In this document: positions 38,708 through 53,700 of the stretch, piece after piece | Position numbering within the stretch: the first letter of the stretch is position 1 | Layout of the letters: each line of letters opens with the position of its first letter | Origin: Lateolabrax maculatus | Lineage: Eukaryota; Chordata; Actinopteri; Acropomatiformes; Lateolabracidae | Reading direction: 5' to 3' | Length of the DNA stretch: 64,000 nt | NCBI GenBank assembly: GCA_031216445.1 | Contig: CM062199.1 | Location: forward strand, 9,080,501 to 9,144,500 | Notes under the pieces: model-generated | Told to the model about the DNA's origin: nothing | Databases searched by the model: none | Seen by the model: only the letters and a program-made list of their open reading frames with translations | Program-made: the position numbers and the translations under genes

Positions 38708-41700
38708 TGTCTATCTCTGTGTTCAGGTCCCAACATCTACAGCCAGAGCATGGCATCACTCAGCGGTGATATTGAAACACCCTTCAGCCTGACCACCACA
38801 GGCCACCAGCTCTTGCTGCGCTGGTCCTCTGACCACGGCACCAACCGACGTGGCTTCCACATCAGATACGTGGGTGAGTATCAAAGTATGTATCCAGCTT
38901 ATAATCATATTCTCCTTTTTATTAGTGCTATTTGAATACATTTTTCCTCTAAACTACAGAAAAGTGCTAAAAGTCATGGGTTTACCTTTGAGGTAATTAT
39001 ATATATTTGGCACAGTGTAGAGACATTACAAGTGATAGCACTCCATAGGGGCAAATATTAATTTAATACATATGCTATATATTATTGATACAATGTGACC
39101 CCATGATTTTTATCACAGTATGCTGTGATTGCTTGGAGGTATTATTTATTGAGTTTTTATTACCAGTTAATTTACAAAAATACTTTGAAATTCCATATAA
39201 ATGATAATGGCTCACAAAAGGAGATGTTTTCACACACATAAACCACAAGGCAGGAAGAAAGTCACTGGAAGGCTTCCATGCTGTTTTGCACTCCCTAATT
39301 TAAAAAGGGTTTAAATTCTTAATTGGCTCTTTAATAAAGCAAGTGGTGCTAAGCAAGAGCAGCATAGGGAATCTTCTTCCATTTGAAATGCATCAATAAT
39401 AATGAAAAAAGCACAAAAGATATTCATTTTTCATGTTGTGTCTCTCCATTATATTTAATACACGAGAGTGTTACTGTGAAAGCAAGTCGTGTGATGAATT
39501 TTGTAAAGAAAACTCCTCCTTGACTTGATTGACTTGAACAGGAACTGACTTAAACTCCAGAGTGTGTCTTTTCATCTTAAATCCTTGCTATCTCCCAGTC
39601 ATGCTGATTTGAAGGAATGTTTGACAGCATTTGTAAAGCACATAGCCCTCCCTTGGATTTCCTGTCCCATGGGCTATTCAGTGCTCATATTCTGGGAAAT
39701 CAAATTTACCCTTTTTTGTGTTCGATGGGCTGTAAGATGAGGGAAAGGAAGGCTATGGAACAAATAACTGGAGGATGCACCGGTACTGCATGTGTTAAAG
39801 CAAATTGAATATGTGCGTACCCATAGGCCAGAGAGGAATAGTAATAATGTGATTTTGAGGACTTCCTTTGCTGTGTGGCACACAGCCCGAGTGCTAAATA
39901 GATGTGACACTCCTCAGGCATTTTCCCTCATTATCTTTCTGCATTTAAAATGGAACCTTACTGTGACTAAAAATGTTCACCTGAGTCTTTCTCCAGAGGA
40001 GCTTTGCTAATGCCCCTCATCCTTTTTTTTCTGCTTTATTTCTCTCTTTTCCTGTTAATATCTGCTGTTCTTAATTCCTTTTTCTTTGCTTTATTTTCAC
40101 CTTCTCTCCTGTATCTCTCTACTCTCCCTTGCCTTGCCATTCATCGCCCCTCCTGTTCCTTTATTCCTCCATCTATTGTAGCGATGTACTGCAGTACCCC
40201 AGACTCCCCTCAACACGGCTTTGTAGTGAGCCAGACCGGGGGTCATCTTAACAGCATGGTGCGCTGGGCCTGTGACAGGGGGTACAAGCTGATCGGAAAG
40301 AGCACAGCTGTGTGCAAGAAGACCACCTATGGCGACTACGCCTGGGACGCGCCAGTCCCCGCGTGTCAAGGTGAGCACATCGGCCCTGGCAGCCTTTTAT
40401 TTCCAACTTCAGCCTGCCTCTTTCCCTGTTCTTCTGGTCACTGCCTCTGCCCTGCGCTCAGCAGGCAGACAGGCAGGCGCTTAAGGCAACCAAGTGTCTC
40501 AGCCCAAGCCCTATTCCTGTGTTGTGAGCAGCTGAACTGAATCCAGCCTGATTGAGGGCCAGTACCCAGTCAGGTAGAAAGCAAACAGAAATCAATCCTC
40601 CCTTCCTCTGTCAATTTCCACTTTTTCAAATTACTTGGCTAACTCGCCATTAGCATGCAGTGTCTGCTGCTGTTGGGTCTCACTCAACTAATTGGGTTCT
40701 TTGATGCACACATGTGAAATGTGTGCAGTTATGTGTGCACATGATTGCATGCACTAGCACAGACAAACACACACACACACACACTCACTTACATAGCAGC
40801 AAACAGCAACAGATGGTGCACTCAACTGCATTTTTATCATGCTCCAGTGAAATCAAAATATGTATGTCATGTACTTTTAAAATGATTTAAAAACACTCCA
40901 CACCTTCGATTGATTCTATCAGTTTGGTATTTGCACACAGCTTTTTCTAAAACCCATAAACTAAACTGTGGCTGCAAATAAACTATTGTATTCATACAGA
41001 TGCTGTCCATCTGCTAGATGGTGGAGATTACATTACAGTATGTTCAATCCTCCATTCTTTCTAATCCATGTTGTATGATATGTTGATAATGTACAGTATA
41101 TTATATCCAATGTACAAAATTCCCATCTGCAGTAAGTGTTTAGTGCTTTTGTTTAGTATCTGTTAGATTGTGACTAAGCAGTGCTCACAAATTAATGTTG
41201 ATTGATTCTCTCATAGGGTGTTGAGGGGCAATGTAATGGCTCCTGGCCATGTTGACAGATTCCTACCTTTGATGTTTCACAGTGTGCAGCTACCATTGCT
41301 GCTCCATTTTATGATGTGTGTGTGTTTGCATAACTGTTCCCATTTAGTGTGGCCCTGCAGATGTTGGTTTCCCTGCTCTGTTCACTCCCTCTGACTTGGC
41401 TCTGATAATAAACACCTTGAAACCTTGAGCTTTCTGCCTGCTCTAAGGCCATAGTAACCCAGATATTCAGTCTGTGTAAGGGCAAGGACACAATGCTGTG
41501 TGAAGGTTGTTCTACAGTACGTGTGAGTGCTCCATAATTTTATTTGTTCAGAGGAGTTAATGTTGAAACCAGTTACATTATTGGTTGTACTAGTCACTTT
41601 CTAGTAACTTTCTTTACATGAAAACATTCTAAAACCAAATTTTGATAACATACCCCTGCTGTGTGTTAGACTGCCTACACTCTGCAGTGGCTGGATATGT

Positions 41701-44700
41701 TTATCCTCAAGGGGCCAGGCCTATATATGTATGTGTGTATATATATATATATATATAATACTTCTCTAGCTTGTGAGATTTCAAGAGCAGCTTTATGGAT
41801 TCAATGGCATACAATATAATATATACAGTGTAAGTAAATTACTTGGTAAAGTGTTGACATGACCATCCAGTGTCATAATTATAAATGCATTAGGTGGGTG
41901 TAAATACTTAAATGCTAATGCCTAAAATGTCGACTGTGGTGGTAGGCGTACTGTTTTGCAATTTAGGAAATGTCACACTTTGCACACTCTGGTATTGTGC
42001 ATGCTAGTCAGCTAGCATACATAATACCAGGGTTCTGACACCGGCTTAACTTAATTGAATGCAGTCGTTATTAATGTTGTTAATTGCACCTTTGCTTTCC
42101 CTGCTGTGACATGTCAAAATGTATGCCACGAATAAGTGGAATCCTACAGGGGCGTTCAATGTCAGTGTTGAACAATTATTTACTTTTGAGTTTTTTACTT
42201 ATTAAAATTTGAACCACTTCAAAGGAAAATAACAAAGTAACAGCTTTGCTTGTGTAGCTGCTTGTGTAAATTGAAAAACTAACACTTGACATTGCTTGTT
42301 GTGGCACAAAGGAGATGCACTCCCAACACCAGTGAAAGTACATACACGTGTATTTAGCAGTTCTTCACAGAAGCGTAAGTGAATATGTGCCGGCCTGTCA
42401 TGCCTGTGTTTACCAGGCGTCTCTCTGCGAATCTCTCTCGTTTGTGTTAAATACTGCGCATAAACATGTGTGTTGACAATCGTCCTCTTGTCACCTGCAG
42501 CTGTGTCCTGCGGAGTGCCCAGCGCGCCAGTGAACGGAGGTGTGCTCGCTACTGATTACTCCGTCGGCACACGGGTGACCTACTTCTGCAACAGCGGCTA
42601 CCGGCTCTCCTCCAAAGAGCTGACGACCACAGTCTGCCAGCCAGACGGCACCTGGAGCAACCACAATAAGATACCCCGATGCATCGGTGAATAGAAGATG
42701 TTTGGGGAGGAGGCGGGATGTAAAGGAGGAGGGACGCTGTTTAGAGAGACGGGGCAGCCGCACAAACCCGTAGTACAATTGAGCAGTGGGATGGAGAAGT
42801 TTAAGAAAGAGTTATGTAGAAGACACTAATTTAGGAATTCTGACAGCTGCATTGGATGCAGAAAGAAGTCAGAGTTTGGCAATTCCTCTGGAGATGTTGT
42901 GGAATATCAAACAGCTTTAACAAGACACTGTTTTGTAATGGAAGGTTTCATGAAATATGGACTGCAGTCCCAAAAGAGCCACACGTTGTGGTATCTTTAC
43001 ATAAACACTAACTTGTTGGGAAGTAATGATAAGACAGATGGATGAAAGACAGAATAATAGTTAAGAGGAAATCTGTAACTGACGCTGGGATGAGTGTTTT
43101 ACATGCCAGTGCAACTCCTCCAAGTGTGAAAGTCAGTCTAACGAGTGATTGACAGCATTGTTTACTATAGAGACCAATGTGTATTCCCTGCTGTACATGT
43201 GTCTCACAGCAAAAAGGGGAAACATAGTTTGTTTTGAAACTCATTTGGTTTTAGAGTGTGCCAATTCTAGACAACTTTGTTGTGGAAGAACATTTGTATA
43301 CAGCAACTGAAGAAAAGTTGCTATATACATTTTACATGGATTAGGTTTTTCTCTACTGATTAAAGTTTTCCCTTGCAACTATTTGTATTTCCTCTACACT
43401 GTTGGGTTGTTACATATGTTTACGGGTTTTGACTTAGCAGTGTGTGTACTAGGGATAAGAGAAGAAATTGAAACAGAAGTCAAACCATTTGACTAATCCA
43501 AAACTAACAATGTCCACTCCCCACTACCGAATCCCCTCTTTTCCCTTTTTTTTTTGTTTTTTTTTCTCCTCTTTTTTTGGCACAGTCAATATGTGCCCTA
43601 GTCTCAGCTCCTTCTCTCTGGACCACGGGAAATGGAGGATCGTAAACGGTTCACACTACGAGTATGGAACGAAAATAATATTCACCTGCAACCCTGGATA
43701 CTACCGCGTTGGCCCCGCCCACATCCAGTGCCTGGCCAATGGGGTGTGGAGCTGGAGGAACGAGAGGCCACGGTGTCGGAGTGAGTACATTATGCTGTAG
43801 CAACACATAAAATCAACACAAATTCCTAAATGCAAATCACTTAAAAATTGAACTTAGTCAAGAAGATAATGTTCCTATAAATTACATTAGATATTGCATT
43901 ATTATGAAAAATAAAATGTCAGTGGATGCATGCATGTAGCATAAAGACCCATCCCACAAAAAAAATGTAAATGTATTAATTGGTTTTATAGAAAGTATAG
44001 AATAGAAAGGAATTCTGCATTTCTATCCAGCAAAATTAAAAAATCTTTATGCTGCCTCTACTCAGGTACGCTAGATTCAAGAATTGTAACACTACAAGAC
44101 TTGAAGAATGAATACCTTATTCATACCTCACTTAATCAGCAGCTCGATGATACACTTTTGTACTCTTCACCTATTCCCTTCTCAGCCTAGGTTAGATATT
44201 GTTTATTGTAGGAAAGGGAAATAAAAGCATTTCTGTGCTGCCATGGGAACTATTTTCTGAAAAAAAAAAAAAGAAAGAGAGAGCTGAATAGCCTTTGTAA
44301 TGGCAAAAGGAGATGCAAGCCAGCATGATGAAAGATGCTGGGACAAAGGCAAACGCCATCATTATCCTCCCCATGAAATAGTACAGGTCAGTCTTTTATC
44401 GCATTAAGGTCAGTAAGATGGGTGTAAATGACTGTTCTCTCCAATTGACTCTGAAGATGTAAGCCAACTTCCGTCTCCTCTGTCTTTCTCTCTTGTTGTC
44501 TCCCTTGCTACTTACTCTCCTGGTGGCTTGTTCTTTCATTCCCTGCTTCCTCCATCTCCTTCCTCTTCTATTTACTATTCTCATCATCTTATTCTAGTCA
44601 TATCCTGTAGCGATCTGCCCACTCCTCCTAATGGGAAGAAAATTGGGACCCAAACTACCTTTGGAGCGTCAGCCATTTTCAGCTGCAACCTTGGTTATGT

Positions 44701-47700
44701 TTTAACTGGATCTACAGTTAGAGAGTGTCTCCTGTCTGGCCTTTGGAGTGGAATGGAGACTCACTGCCTGGGTAAGCAGGGTCTAAATGTTCTCTTTAAC
44801 TTTATAAAGGACAGTCTTGACCTGGGTCAAACACTGCTGGCAATCTGTCCAGACAGAATATGAGCTTGACAACATGCCCAGAATAGAACCAGATGCAGAA
44901 GCAGAGGGTTTCCATAATTGGTTCTGTTGCCAAGTGTTTATGGCCAATTACTGTAAACATTTCCAATGATGACCATTTTTTTGACGTAATGCTCGTCCTC
45001 AACGCTGCCACATCAGGGTGTTTCAGACATTGTAGAGATCATAGGGTAACAATTGTTGTGCAAATGTGCAATCACTTTTGGCAACTACCTTTTAGTTGAT
45101 TTGAGCTTGGTGCTTTCAAGTAAAGCCTCCGAGTCAGTGTGATTTGGTGTTTTAAAAATGTTCACTGTGAGGGAGCAGCTATAGAGCCACAGCTGCCCTG
45201 AAACTGAGACACTTGCCAAGCTGTACCAGCACCATTTGAGCTTTTGTTAAGATATAAAAACAAGAAAATATGCTACAGCTTAGCTTACCGCAGCTCCGTA
45301 CTGTGGAAGAAAATGAGACATACGTAATTACTTGAGTCGCATTCAAACCCACACAGCAGCAGAATGTGACTGTTTCCCTGGCAGATGCATTAGTCCGATT
45401 GTCAACCCTTTGGCACCAGCACTCCAAGTTCTGCTCAAGATTGGTACAGTTCATTAAAAGAAGGGCACCTCTCTCTTGTTTAGTAATATGGCTGTCAGGG
45501 TTAACATATCCACGGACCTCTTGCTACAGTCGCCTACTTTAGCACTGTCTTCATAGAATCTGGCCGCTCTCAACTGGAGTGTGATAATAAAATGCTCCGC
45601 TGAGTTTCTTCAAGTCAGTAGCAATTTCCCAGGTTTTAAGTGGCAGTGGAAATCTAAGCAAGGTCCTTCCTTTCTGAAAGGGATTTATTGTAGCTGAAAG
45701 TAATATGATTACGTGCATGAGCGTATAGCACAGATTTTGAAGAGTCTCACAAGCGTCTCTCTGTCTACTGTAGATGAGAAAAGCTGAGTTATCACCATGA
45801 GTGAAGCTGAAGCCAATATGAATTTAGAAATAATAATTCAGACATAATGAGCTGAAAAATGCTTTCCAAATCCAATATGTTTCATGAATACACTAACTAA
45901 TTTTGTTTGCCGGCATTATAATTCCAAGACCTTTTAAATCACCAGCTTCCTCATTTCATTGTAAAATACAGTTGTCAAAATGCAAAGTTATTCAAACGTG
46001 ATAACGCAATCAAAATTGTGTCTTTTACCCAGCAACTGTTGTCCATTAGGTCAGTGCAGGCTATTATTCTCAAACACCAAAAACTTGAATTAAAGTATTG
46101 CACCACCCGAATGATTAACTAAAGTATTTCATTGTCATTTGTAATGCAAAGTGCATTGCATGTAGTGCAAAATTTGACCTCGGGGCTATGTTTGTCATTG
46201 TCAGGTCTCCATTACTAAATAAACTGATGATCCTGTTGAGTAAGAGAGATAAATAATAAGCAAAAGGATGTAGTAAAAAATGTTGACAGTACTATATGTT
46301 TCTTTTCCCCATTTTACAGCCGGTCACTGTGGTGTTCCAGAGCAGATCGTAAATGGGCAGGTAATCGGGGAAAACTTTGGTTATAGAGACACAGTGGTTT
46401 ACCAGTGCAACCCTGGATTCAGACTGATTGGTTCCTCAGTACGGATCTGCCAGCAGGACCACACCTGGTCTGGACAGCTGCCAGTTTGTATCTGTAAGTA
46501 CTTTACTCTACTTTTCTTTGACTATAACACCAATTTCCATTGCCTGATTGAATGCAAAAGGGAGTGTGTGTGTGTGCGTTTGTGTGTGTGTGCGCGCGTG
46601 CACGTGTGTCTATGTTTAATGGGGCCTTTATGTGACAAAAAAGACCCAGTTGCTTATTTCAGAATTTCTTCATAGACACCACTGCTCAGATGGAAAAGGG
46701 CTGATGGAGACAGCTGTGTTTTTCTTTCCTGGATGTTAATTTGATAGATTTTTAAGGAAGCCTTAAATATATGCACATTTGTAATCATAAAAAATAAAGG
46801 GTTAATCAGAAAATGTGATGATTTGATTCCATTGATCAAATTAATAAATACAGTGTTTTTAGCATTCTTAGTAATTGTAATAACTGTTAAAAAGCTTACT
46901 GCTCCTTTAGATTGAGATGCACTGAAGTCCCTGGTCAATTTGTGTCTGCATAATGTGATTCTCAATCTCTTATTCACCTTTTGATAAGCTGAAATGTGCT
47001 ACTTACCGTTTACCAATGAGATCATGTCCTGATTCCTAAGTCCCCTGTTGTCCTGTGAGGTTAATTATATGATAATGATATTCCTATAATAGGTGTCACT
47101 GTACGTCACCTATCGATCATTGTTATTGAATTTTCTCTCTCTACCTTATTCTCTCTGTCTCTCTCTTTCCACACTCTGTATCTTTCTCACTCCCATCCCC
47201 TTTACCTTTTCTTTGCATCCCTTCTTTGCTGCCTTTCATCTTCCACCCTCCCTTTCTACCTCCTCCTGTCTGACATGTCCCTGGGTGATGCCTGTCAACT
47301 TCAGCTGTCACATGTGGCCACCCCGGTAGCCCTATCTATGGCCGCACCACAGGTGATGGCTTCAACTACAATGATGTGGTGCGCTTCTCCTGCAACAAAG
47401 GCTATACCCTGGAAGGACCGTCGACAGCCCAATGCCAGGCCAGCCGCCAGTGGAGCCAGCAGCCACCAACATGTAGAGGTATGGTCCAGCTACAGAGCTC
47501 CTGCAGAATGGATAAATGATTGGCAGCTGGACTGACTTAATGTATCAGATGGATGCAGAAATATCTCGACGGTTGAACTCAAAAGCAGCGTGTCTCTGCC
47601 AGCATGTTCAGCTTAGACCACAGACATTGCCTCAGGGGGCAATACAAACAGGAACGAGAAGCAAGAATTACTACACAAATTTGGAACCAGCAGATGCATC

Positions 47701-50700
47701 TTACTCACATGCATCTCATTAACCATCTGCAATGATCCATTTGTGAAGCGGGTGCCTCTAAGTGTATCACTAAAGGTGTTTGAATGTTTGATAACATAAA
47801 CCCCTTCTATCTAATTCTGCTCCTGTGAATCAGGTTAGCCATCAGTGGAGCAGGTAGCTGCCAGCGAGCATAAGTGGGATCCAGCCAAAGTGTTGGAACA
47901 GAATAAAATGGCTTTTGCAGGTGCTTTGTGATGGTTCAGGAACCAGAAGCTAGGATGACCACAAGAATTCGGCAGCCAGTAGATGTATCATGATCATTCA
48001 GGAATCAGCAGCCAGTGACTGCCAGCGTGCACAGGCATAGACACAGAAGCAGATTGGATCGAGGTAGTGTTCCCATATCTATTGATTTGAATGAGAAAAG
48101 TCACTATCTGTTCTACTTCTCTGGGTAGAGCATTAGGCAACGACATCTGGAGCCCTGGCCTCAGAGCAAAAGCAGGGAAACAGCAGTAATGAGCTTGCAG
48201 CAGAATGTATAGAAAGGCTAAGAGTAAATGGGGAATCGTTTCTACAATTTTACTGTTAGTTTTTACCAAGAGGCTGGCTGCAGGGAGAGATTACTTTGAA
48301 AGCAAGAAAGCTCAGAGTACATTTAGTGGAAGACATGTTATTGGGAGTGTCAGATGGTGGCTGTTTGTGGTTTATTTGTGTCCAATTTTAGTTTTCCGTG
48401 GTTTGGCTCATTAGTGGTGTGTTTACAATCACCAACAATCCAGACATTTCTGTGTGTGACAATAGCAGAGAAATATTTACTTGTTTTCCCAAAATAATTT
48501 GGACAGTTTGACATTAATTCTGGGGAAAATATTTTCCACTATTTACATTATTTTCCCCAAAGTGAAATGGAAACAGTCAGTAGATGCAGTATGATGGAAG
48601 CTCTTTATTTTAATAATGCTCGGGAAAAAAGCTGTCTCATATTTGCCTTAGACAAATACTTGTTGCAGGGTGAGGATATGGTAAGTGTAAGCAAATATGA
48701 TTTTAACTGGCTCAAACATTTTGGAAAACAAGGTGAAAGATCAGGAAGCAATCATTAAAACATTAAATTGAATAAATTAATTTGAGTGATACCCAGTGTG
48801 GCTTTAATTGGTCTGCTACCTCTGGATTTGCCAGACTTTGTCCATTTAAATAGTTCTCCTGCTGGCATGAGTTTAGTTGGCAGTCAGTGAAGACAAACTG
48901 TTTTCATCACTGTGAATGGCACTGTAGAGACAGACCTGGTAAAAGATCAAAAGAGTAAAATCATGTTAAATTGTCATGACTCCCTTTGTCAAAATCTCTG
49001 TTTGTTCCCACTAAAGGTTTCTCACATTAAGCCAGCTTTTTTTCCTCGCACATTTGCATTATTGATTTAATTTGATGTTGCTCTGAACTTAATTTCACCC
49101 TCATCTTCTTTCTGCTGTCTAAACCACCTTGTCAGCAGTGTGGTTTTAGAGACTTCAACTGCTTCTAAAATGGATTCTTGTGAATTTGTGACAATAGAGG
49201 TGTCTTCTGTTCTGTTGTTTTGAGTAGGAAGCATTAGGTGATATTATTATTGACAATGCTTAAATATAGACTGGACTCACTTGTCTCCCTGTTTGTAGAA
49301 TAAACAGAAAAGGCCACTGATCAGGTCATATCAACAGTTCTATTATTAACTCACAAGTGAACATGCTGACAGATAGCATGTATGCAAATCCAAAGAAAAA
49401 AGACTGCACCACTTCCAAGAAACAGGAGTCAGATCCCCAGCAATGATACTGGGTGAAGTTAATTAGGCAGAATGCCACATGACGGTTATGTGTTGTCTTG
49501 TTTTTTACTCAATGCCATGTTGAGGTAAAATTATTCAAGACAGAATACAATCTATCCAGGTGCTGTTCACTTGATGCATGCAGTATACATAACCACAGGA
49601 GACATAATTAAGAAAAGGCATTTATAGAAACCCATCACACATAAATAATCTAAATATAATGACAAAACCTTTACAGTACAGTATCTATAGAGCATGTGTG
49701 TTATCATGTGCACTATGAACATGTAGTGCCATAGCAACCTTATGGACAGAGACGATTGTACACACAGTATTCATGAGATGGGTCTGGAAAGGCTGCCAAG
49801 AAGTGAACATTCACTTTGGCTCAAGTCAACATTACTATCCTGTACTGTACATCAATAATTCATTTACATTATCTCTGAAAACCACAGTAAATTGATTTGT
49901 ATGAATATCAATTTACCATTATTATAATATCACAGCATGCTTATGATAAAAAGCCTATAGATAAGATAGTATATCCATAATAGACATTTTAAGACTGCAC
50001 TCAGGCCAACAGAAATACTAGGAAAGGGTAAGAGGCCATTTTTCAACCTTTAGCTCAACAACTTCTCAGGTGACTATGCTGTTCCAACAGTAATTTGCCT
50101 GAAATTACATTGAAAATGTCTGTTTTGCCTAAAATATTCTTGCTGCAATAAAAATTAATTGGACTGCTGTCAGTATTCTGTATTCTCCCATTACGATTTC
50201 TAATTGAATAATTCATGATTTTTTTTTTTTTCATCCAGTGGTAAACTGCACAGATCCAGGTATCCCTGCCAATTCTATCCGGGAGAGCAAGATTGAGCAT
50301 GGTAACTTTACATTCGGCAGCGTGGTCTTCTACGACTGTAACCCAGGATATTACCTGTTCGGCTCATCAGTGCTCACCTGCCTGCCGGTGGGCCACTGGG
50401 ACAAACCTCTACCAGAATGCATCGGTACAGTGGTTACTTTTAATATCACCCTGGCAAGCAACTGGCAAATCATGTTATTTGCCATGTTATTATTTATGTT
50501 TTTACTAAGCGGTTTTTATCTGTCTGTCTCTTGTCCGTCAGTGCATCAGCCTATCCACCTTTCTACGCAATAAGTGCATTTTATGCAAACATTATTTCAT
50601 TAATTCACATAGCAAGAGACGCAAGTAATGAATTAAAAGTTTCCCTTTCATCTGAGTGCCCACAACCTTGTTTGTGTCCTATTTTGCTTTGAAATGGTAC

Positions 50701-53700
50701 AAGTTGCTAAAGGCTGTGACTGAGAGCATCTGTTTAATGTTCGATGCCCCAGTGGCTTATGGTTATGTTGCACTGTGCCTAATTGAGAAATGGGGAAGCT
50801 GTCATAAGACCAGTTGTTCAGGCTATAGCTAATGTTCCCTCAAAACCAAGCGCTCAAATTATAACAACAACAACCATCTATGAACTGTAGGGGTTATCTG
50901 AGGTTGTAATGCTCCTCTCAAACACCTGTCTACTTTTGTATGAGACCTCCAACAATAATTACTTTTTTCTATCTAAAGTAAACCTCTAAATTTTGCACAC
51001 AGGCTCAGAAAGATGACGCACAGCATTTATTGTATCAAACAGAATAGTAATTTCGAGCGATACACAGGTATGTCTGTCTCAGTTGTTTATTCACGCCTCC
51101 GGGCATCAATGACTTAACATTAAGAAATCAGTTTTGCAAAATAACAGAAACTTACTTCGCATTATGAGACTAAGCTGATGGAGTAACCGCTCCGACAAAC
51201 ATACATAAAGGTCAAAATAATTAGATTTAGTCAAAAGCTCAATGATTGTTTACTTATAATCAATGTAAATGTAATGTTCCTCTTTCAGCAAGCCATTTAC
51301 TAACAGTAGAACACAGTGGGGTGTCTCACCAGCACTACTGGCTATGTCAATGGTGATTTTAACAAGTGTGTTGAGGCATGCAACACTAATCCATCCATCC
51401 GTTCACTCATCCGTTGATAATCTTATGTCCTCTCCTCACTCTCTGTCATGCAGAGGTGGACTGCGGCCACCCAGGTACACCTCCCCACGGAGTGATGAGT
51501 GGGGAGAAGTTTACCTTTGGCTCCACGGTGCGCTATTCCTGCTCTGGAGACCGCCAGCTCATAGGAGACTCATCACTCACCTGTCAACTGAACGGACACT
51601 GGACTGGTCCTCTGCCCCACTGCTCAGGTACACTACACTACACTACACTACACAGACACAGACAAATACACTCATGCACATACACAAACATGCCTGCACA
51701 CATTGACACAATGAAACACAAGTCTCTCTCTATAATTCTTCCTTATGACACTGATATCAGTGTCATATTAGGGAATGATAGTTGTTTGATTTGTCAAGTA
51801 GAGTATCCTTTTATTTTAACTCTGTGCTTCCTACTCAGAGGTCCACTAAATTAATATAAAGAGTTGGGTATAAAGTTGTGTTTATTTTCTCACAACTCTA
51901 GTGACTATCACACAGTTTTAGTTTCATATGCCCCAGGCTTTGAGATGTGTCTGAGATTACTGCCATCACCCCAATACTGTAGAGTGTAATGGAATTCAGT
52001 TTGTGGTGTTCATAGAGTTCAAAAATGAGTTTTTCAACAGCAACATCTTTTTTACAGGGATAATGTCCCTTATACAGTATTCCACTGTCAACAGCTTTCA
52101 TAAGGACTATTTCTTTGGTAGTAAGTAGTTCCAGTGAAAACTGTTCGTAGCGTTGTCTGTGGATGTACTGACTAAACGGGATACTGATTCTGGAGACTAG
52201 TTGCTGTTGAATTATTTAAATACCATAAGCAGCACCAAAACATTTAAATTCAACTTCATTGAATTAGTGTTCCAGATATTTATATATATGAATCAAAGAG
52301 GAATGATGGGTAAGGGTTATTATTTAGTTTATTTGTTACTGGTCCACCATCATTTTACTTTTTCAAACATTCATAAGCCAAATGCAATTGTGTCAGATAA
52401 ACCACTAGAGTGCCTGTTCTAAAAAAAAGTTAAATGCTGAAACTGCTTTGAGTAGATGGGGAATTTGTGGTCAATGATGGTAGAATATTTTGGCACATAG
52501 GGACCATTAAAAAATCCTGCTCCACAGGGCTCTAATTTGAGGGCAGTAAATTGGCTCAATGGGCTGATAGCTATCCTGTGCTGTGTTTTCTACTTACCCC
52601 ACACAGAGTCTAACCAAATATCCAATTAAGGCCAGGATTCTATATCATTGTGGTATGGTGTTCACTATCTAGCCATATACAGTAGATTGTTTTGGCTTAA
52701 TTTGCCTACATTTGGATATATATATATATATGTGTGTAAATATATATACACAGACAATATATTTTAGAACAGGCACTCTAGTGGTTTATCTGACACAACT
52801 GCATTTGGCTTATGAATGTTTGAAAAAGTAAACTGATGGTGGACCAGTAACAAATAAACTAAATAATAACCCTTACCCATCATTCCTCTTCGATTCAGTG
52901 ATACGGAGTTAGGACTTCATGCCTCAGCCAAAGAATACATAGAAGCAAATGTTGCTTCCTGCATAAAACAATCAATCCAGTTAGAAATATCCCCCCTGAC
53001 ATAACCTGAATGTAAACTCTGGCAAACAAAAGTTTTAACAGAACTTTTTGTGTCCAGTACATCTAGTTTCAGACTCTTCTCTTGACATTTTCTGAAAACC
53101 TGAAAAAAGTGTGTTTTACAGTATAGTGTATGTCTGCTGAACTACAAACTTCCCCGCTTAATCCCCTCAGTGCTCTTCCCTCCCATCACACTTAAGCATT
53201 CCTGACCATCTAAGTGGATTCTCTTTACTGAATGTTCACTTGGTTTGTTCAACTCACTGACCCAGAAGTAATGTTTGTAAGCAGACTTCTATGACAGTGT
53301 TTTTTTCTTCTTCTTTAAATGGGAGTGCGAACTCTCTACTCATCTTCAATATTTTGTATTTACTCAGACAGTTGGAAAGTAGTGAGGCAGTAGTGAAGTC
53401 AGACTCCTAGAATAGTAAGGAGATGCACATGATTGCAAAGGCTCAAATCTAAATCTATTTTTATCTAGTTTCGATAAAAAAAAAAAAAATCTTCTTAAAA
53501 AGGGAGTGAAACAAAGGTGTTGTGGTGAATTTCTCTTTGTTTGGGGCTGTATAATTATCTGCTGTGTACAGCCTAATAGCTGTTTTTAGGCCTGAAATTA
53601 TAACCGTAGAATTTAATAAAGTATGTCATTTTGATGCTTATGGTAAAAAAAAATAGATTTGCAAGGTGTTTTTTCATCTTTATTACCTAGACTTTAAAAG

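Larger units (their letters stand above)
40371..42500 (+). other. csmd3: Intron between Sushi 14 and Sushi 15
   Basis: 2130 nt with (AC)n at 40766-40785, (TA)n at 41737-41759 and a 19-nt imperfect hairpin at 41989-42030. No coding signal. Confidence 0.8.

Noticed and set aside
52290..52896. CRISPR-like or phage attachment interpretation of the repeats.
   Set aside because: There are two inverted arms only, with no regularly spaced direct repeats, and the context is a vertebrate intron.
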